In this document: positions 58,835 to 64,000 of the stretch, in pieces
How the letters are laid out: each line of letters begins with the position of its first letter
How positions within the stretch are numbered: the first letter of the stretch is position 1
NCBI GenBank assembly: GCA_020466095.1
Contig: CM035806.1
Span: forward strand, 16,248,724-16,312,723
Source: Chlorops oryzae
Lineage: Eukaryota > Arthropoda > Insecta > Diptera > Chloropidae
Length of the DNA stretch: 64,000 nt
Direction: 5' to 3'
Notes under the pieces: model-generated
What the model was told of the DNA's origin: nothing
Databases searched by the model: none
Seen by the model: only the letters and a program-made list of their open reading frames with translations
Program-made: the position numbers and the translations under genes

Positions 58835-59749
58835 AATTTATTCTGTGGCCCTATCTTTCAATATTGGAGCTTAACAAAAATTTAAGAGGCATTTCTCTTT
58901 AAAAAGATTCGATTCGCTCGATCAGATCAAATCGAAGTAAACAATTAATTGTTCCAAAGTTTGAAAATCGTAAACTCTTCTAGACTTTTCTTTGCCGGAA
59001 TGCCGTAAGAGCAATCTAAGAACTATGGAGGGGGTTAGTAATTTTAGGCATACTGTCTTTCAACATTTCTTAACTTAAAACTAAACACTTTATTGCTTTT
59101 CTTTTCTTAATCCTTATCCTTAGCTATGATTTTTTGTAAACTTATTTCTCTTTCCTGCCAAAAAAATTTTTGCAACTCGGTTTGTAAGCTAGTATTAAAT
59201 ATTTGATAAATACCTCATAAGCTTGAATTTCCACCTAACCCTGTACAGTCGAATCTGAATATAGTGAATTAAGTTTTACACGTCCTATTCATTGTATGCA
59301 GATTGTTCGTATTAGCGAGATTGAATGTTTTTTTCATTATTTACTGGCCCGTAGAGAGAAATTTCGGGTCAGGGGGATTTTTTTAGGGGGCCCGCTCACA
59401 AAAATGTGCGAGCAAATAAAAAAAAGTCCCATTCTACTCGTTAAGATCGTGGCGTATTCCTTACGCATTCCGCCATTTCATACGTTTTCCTCATTTAATA
59501 ACAATCGATAAATGCATAATTGGCTCAAACTTCAGCAGATTTATGCCCAGCTTTTCCTAACCGAGGCCAGCGAACAAATTATATTACGTATTATAAGTGT
59601 ATGATCCAAATATGCTTAATGATACGTAATTATGTAAAATAGAATTAAGATTGTAAAACTTATTGTTAGACTCTTTTATCCAAGGAGTGATACAATAAAT
59701 AAGAATACTGTTTAAAAAAAAAAAAAAAATTCTACTTATAAAGAAATTA
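58835..59749. other. non-coding, nothing recognised
   Basis: Contains CAGTCGAATCTGAATATAGT near 59247, which resembles a pogo/Tigger-type end next to TA, and a GCCCGTAGAGAGAAAT block near 59348 also seen near 44091. Neither is enough for a call. Confidence 0.35.
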
Positions 59750-59867
59750 GGCCCGAATTGACCAAGCTATTTAAATAAAACTTAAATGAAAATTTACTTT
59801 TTTTAATATGAAATTTGACAGTTTGTTTCGTTTAAGTTTTGTTTAAATAGCTTGTTGAATTCGGGCC
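59750..59867. mobile_element. 118-bp PIF/Harbinger-like MITE
   Basis: Starts GGCCCGAATTGACCAAGCTA and ends with the near-perfect inverse, TAGCTTGTTGAATTCGGGCC. The inverted repeats extend about 43 bp into the hairpin. TTA stands on both sides (59747-59749 and 59868-59870), the usual PIF/Harbinger duplication. Confidence 0.75.
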
Positions 59868-59932
59868 TTAGTGTAATAATAAATAATAATATTTAATAAT
59901 AATAAAAAGTAAAATTTCGTAGCTCTATTTAA

Positions 59933-60660
59933 GGGGACCTTCTGGTCTAGAATTTTTTGAAAACTGATTTTTTTTTTTATATATTTCGGAAGAATAGACT
60001 TTTAAGAATATGCTGGCAAAGTTTCGTGAAGATATTGACAATATTTGTTTTGCTACAGCCTTTTTAGAAGGTGGAGACAGCAGGCAGCGCGCTTGATCAA
60101 AGCAACTTTGAACGCGTTTATCTCAAAACCACTTTTTTTGACCTGGTGTGAATGAAAACAAAAAAACCATCGAACCGATTTGTGTGGAATTTTTATATGT
60201 TATTCATAACATCAATGGCTATGGCCCGAACTAGAATCGAATTTTTATTTCAAGAACTTCATATTTTTTCATTAAAAAATGGTCAAAAAAAGGGGAATTT
60301 TTGATGGTTGAAATAAAAAATTGCGCTATTTTGTCAATTAAAAAAAAATTTTTTTTATTCTAGTTCCTGCCATAGCCGCATTCATTCTGATTAATAACAT
60401 ATTTTTGTTTTTTTTTTTTTCGATTACCAGAACTGCCAAAATCTTTCACACCACGGAGGTACTTTTTCAAAGAGGGTCCACTTCAACGCCATTTTTAAAA
60501 TACCAAAAAAAAAAAAAAATTACAACAACATTTTTTATTTTTTGTCAATACAGAATATAATAAGCCTGCATACTTAGAAAATCGTTTTTTATTTGGCTTA
60601 ATACCAAAAAAAAATCATGAAAATACCCTAAATTTTCGTGCTCTAGACCAGAAGGTCCCC
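59933..60660. mobile_element. 728-bp MITE with GGGGACC ends at TTAA
   Basis: Perfect 19-bp inverted repeats GGGGACCTTCTGGTCTAGA, with TTAA exactly duplicated at 59929-59932 and 60661-60664. TTAA duplications are typical of piggyBac and Kolobok/ISL2EU-type elements; the GGGG start is not the piggyBac CCC form, so the group is open. Non-coding interior. Confidence 0.8.
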
Positions 60661-60664
60661 TTAA

Positions 60665-63059
60665 GACGATTTCGACACCTAGCCGTTAATAAAAAAATTT
60701 CTAATCATGCACAAAATTTTCTTCTTAAAACAGTTTTCACTTTAGACCCAGCCATCCTTAGATCGCCAGACCCGTTTTCACATCGTAACGCCCAAGTGTC
60801 ATGCTTACACCGGAAAACAAAAGGGGTTCGAATTTGAAAAAAAATACATTTCAGTTTCGAAAGTGTGGCTTGATTGTGCTAATCTTTTCTATTTATTTTT
60901 GAATTCGGATTAAGATGAAAATATGGTTTGAAATCTGGTTTGAAATATGGTTTGAAATCTGCATTTATTCCTCAAAAGAAGGAAATGAATCTATCGATTT
61001 GCATGAGAAGAAATAATTTCTCCTTCGATTAATTTTGAATAAAACTTATTTCCCATTGCGAGTGTCTTTTTTCCTTACTTCAAAAGTAGTTATCAAAAAT
61101 GTGTGAGATTTCTGTTTCCTTGCCATTTTCATTTACATAGTTGTGGCATTAAATTCTTAAATGAAATAAGCTTTAAGGACACATTTTTGTTTGCGCGTTA
61201 AATCCACACCACCACATCGCTTAAAAGTATGCAACAAAAATCTTTTGACTCACGAAAGTTAAAGTTCAAGACATAATTTTTACTCCAGTTTCTGTTTTGG
61301 TAAACAATGTTTTATATATAATATAAGTATATATATAAATGTTGAAGGAGTGCTTTTTATTTGTTGTCATTTTTGAAAGCAAATTTCCAACCACATTAAG
61401 AACATATGGCACAGTTAACCAGACCAACACTGAGAGTATTTTCTTGGCATAAAATGTAGAAGGTATGCAGCATATTTTCTAAATCCAAATGGTGTACACT
61501 AGAGTTCCGAATTAGTGGACAATATATTTGCAAAATTTTTATTAAGAACCTACCACCCATTGGCGTTAATTTCATTTTGGTTTGGTGTATATAAATAACA
61601 ATATTTTCTAATTTTAGTTATTGGCCATTTAGACGTCATTAAATACACTTTTTTTTTGTTTTTTTTTTTGGGAAAAATTTCAGAATTGTCGAAAAGGAGT
61701 CTTCATAACTTCTATGCTTTATGGAAAAATGGGGTCAACTATTGACGCTGTTTCAAAGTCAGTGAAGTCCATTATAATTTGCTAAGTATAAGAAATTACA
61801 GTTTTACTTTTGTGGCTCTTAAACTATATCCCATTATGTTTTCAAAGACATTAACGCAGAAATATATGGGGTACTTTGTGGCTTAAATTAGTAAAATTCA
61901 TTGCTTGAAGATCTTTTTGGGACATCACTCCTCACATTCAATGTGTTTCACTGTTTATAAATTATATTTAGATATTTTTATGACATACATAAATATTTAC
62001 GAATGAAATTGTAATTAAAAGTATTTCTTTCATCTTACATTAACCTGAAATGATGACCCTTTCGCCAAGGAAGCGTATTAAAATTCTTAAAAGATACACA
62101 CAAGTTGCACATTCAATGGCGTGTGCTTTTGTGTCGGAATACTCTTCCGATTGATTTCTAAATAATTCGACAATGTCACCAATGCAGCTGACCGAATTCC
62201 TTCAAGCGGTTCAACTTTATAATTTTTTCTTATAAGTATATACTATAGACATATACAAAGATATGTATAAATACATACAAATATTTTAAACACCAATCTC
62301 CACCAATGCCTTGTTTTCGAATTGTTTTCCTTTATTTTGAAAAAAAAAAAACGAACGAACGATTACGGCAACCTAATCTTTTCAACTTCTTATTGGCCTT
62401 TATTTCCGGGATATTGTTTGCAGCAGTTTCCAGTTGGACTTCCTACGCTAGCAGCAACTTACAGGAATATGTGAATCCACGACGGAGAACAGGAATAAAA
62501 CAACAACAAAAACAATAAGGACAACAGCTCAACGGAAAAGACTAAAATGTTGGCACACTTGAGAAATGTTTGAACGTTTCGGTGAAATGGGTTTCAATCT
62601 GAACTGTCACGTTATTTTATAGGTACCTAAAACTTTATTTCTTTTAATATGCCTGTCTAACGAGTTGGCTCATTCATACTTATTTTCAATCTTTCAACAG
62701 AGAACAAATTTTTTTTTCCTATCAATCAATTGCGTGTACCTTCTCTAACAATATGTAATAAATAGATAATTTTGTTCATATTAAATTTTAACATTTATTC
62801 AAAATGTCTGTCTGTCACCCCAAGTCCCGAGAGGATTAAAGAAATCATGTTTAGTTTAATTGATACATTATAAAGGTCCTTTTAAGCAACGACCCTTGCG
62901 ACTAAAAACAATGCGAAAATGCTCACCTGCAATTATGTCCGCCATGGCAGATTTATTGTCCGGGTGTCGGTTTGCTTTTCTTTTGATTTATTGTTCAATG
63001 TTTCTACGGTGTCGCAATAAATTCTTGAAACTTTCTAGCCTTTAAACGGCTGTGAGATC
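60665..63059. other. non-coding stretch, no supported gene
   Basis: About 2.4 kb of AT-rich sequence. Frames at 62306-62518 and 62860-63045 show no recognisable motif. Confidence 0.4.
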
Positions 63060-63183
63060 AGAGGGAGACAGAGGCAGACAGAAAGAAAGAAAGAGAAAGA
63101 GCGTGATAGAGGGGGAGAGAGAGCAAGAGAGAGACGGAGAGAGAGCAAAAGAGACAGAGGGAGAGAGAGACGGAGAGAGAGCA

Positions 63184-63222
<39 letters not shown>

Positions 63223-63310
63223 GGAGAGAGAGAGGGAGAGAGAGAGGGAGAGATAGAGGGAGAGAGAGAGAGGGAGAGAGAAAGAGGGAGAGAGAGAGGG
63301 AAAGAGAGCA

Positions 63311-63380
<70 letters not shown>

Positions 63381-63425
63381 CGGGAGAGAGGGAGAGAGAG
63401 GCAGAGAGAGGCAAAGAGAGAGGGA
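63060..63425. repeat. GA-rich microsatellite
   Basis: GA tract with GG, GC and AA interruptions, about 365 bp. The long Arg-Glu and Ser-Leu frames on both strands are artefacts. Confidence 0.95.
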
Positions 63426-63945
63426 GCTAGAAATTATAGAGACCGATAACAACACTGTGCTCGAATTTGGTATTTTTTTTTACCGACAACAGAAAGACAA
63501 ATCTAGTCAAAATAATTGGGATGTCGCGGTTTAAAAATTATGTCTAATTTCATCAAAAAATCCATTTTAATTTGGTTTGAATTCTTCGGGTTTAGGGTCC
63601 AAACATTTCTATTATGAAATGTCAATTTTTTGGTAATTGAAACAAATTTTTTTCTAATTGCTGAAAGTGGACAGTTGAAAGCTGATGATAAAATATAAAT
63701 ATTAAGTTCATGTTGCTGTATGTTTATTTATGAAAGAGTAATGACGATTACGTTAATTACTTGTACTTAGTAGAATTCCTGTGCAAAACATCGTTGTAAT
63801 CGCAAAGTTAATTGGTATTTTATAACTCCTTCTTTTAAATTTTATTCCATCTCATTTATTTAAAAAAAGTGAAGCATACTTTTAGGGGAAGAAAAATTGA
63901 AGATACGGTGTTCAAAAATAACTTTAAGAGCTATGATGTTATTTG

Positions 63946-64000
63946 TAGTGATGCCCCGAATAGTGGATTTGGCCGAATACCGAATACCGAATATTCGGTC
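63946..64000 (+). mobile_element. possible hAT-type element end, cut by the window edge
   Basis: TAGTGATGCCCCGAATAGTG followed by CCGAATACCGAATACCGAAT and ATTCGG resembles the start of hAT-type elements with subterminal CCGAAT repeats. Only 55 bp are visible. Confidence 0.3.

Overview
The window looks like AT-rich nuclear DNA from a higher fly (Brachycera, plausibly a tephritid-type fruit fly; species not resolvable). The grounds are insect CYP6-type P450 genes with the single conserved phase-1 intron just before the ExxR motif, introns of 59-86 bp, a mariner element, an R1-type retrotransposon, many small inverted-repeat elements and abundant simple repeats.

The only convincing host genes are four CYP6-family cytochrome P450 genes in about 15 kb (18.7-33.8 kb), in alternating orientation: P450-A (+, 18755-20361), P450-B (-, 24721-26336), P450-C (+, 29339-30888) and P450-D (-, 32203-33805). 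A, B and C are intact (507, 518 and 493 aa). D has every motif, but one base is missing in exon 2 and the reading frame breaks before the haem-binding cysteine, so it is either a recent pseudogene or a sequence error. CYP6 enzymes are ER-anchored monooxygenases that usually act on plant toxins and insecticides; this looks like a local tandem family.

Left of the cluster (1-18.7 kb) is repeat-rich: a CT minisatellite, a SINE fragment, a mariner with one frameshift (4075-5363), a Transib-like element with a CGGCA duplication (6741-7500), a full SINE beside a TATG array, then a nested locus. There a 245-bp (CTTAA)n array is interrupted by the 3' end of an R1-type retrotransposon, which is itself interrupted by a 1.68-kb element with ~500-bp inverted repeats. 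hAT-like and CACTG-type palindromic elements and a 340-bp GATA array follow.

Right of the cluster (34-64 kb) I see no convincing host gene in about 30 kb. It holds CACTG-, TTAA-, TTA- and GTATGCAT-ended small elements, a 10-bp-unit minisatellite, a 1.28-kb transposon with perfect 28-bp ends and one exon-like remnant, more tRNA-derived SINEs with clear target-site duplications, and two copies of a repeat carrying a hammerhead ribozyme, one of them canonical at every core position. It may be intergenic space or a large intron of a gene outside the window.
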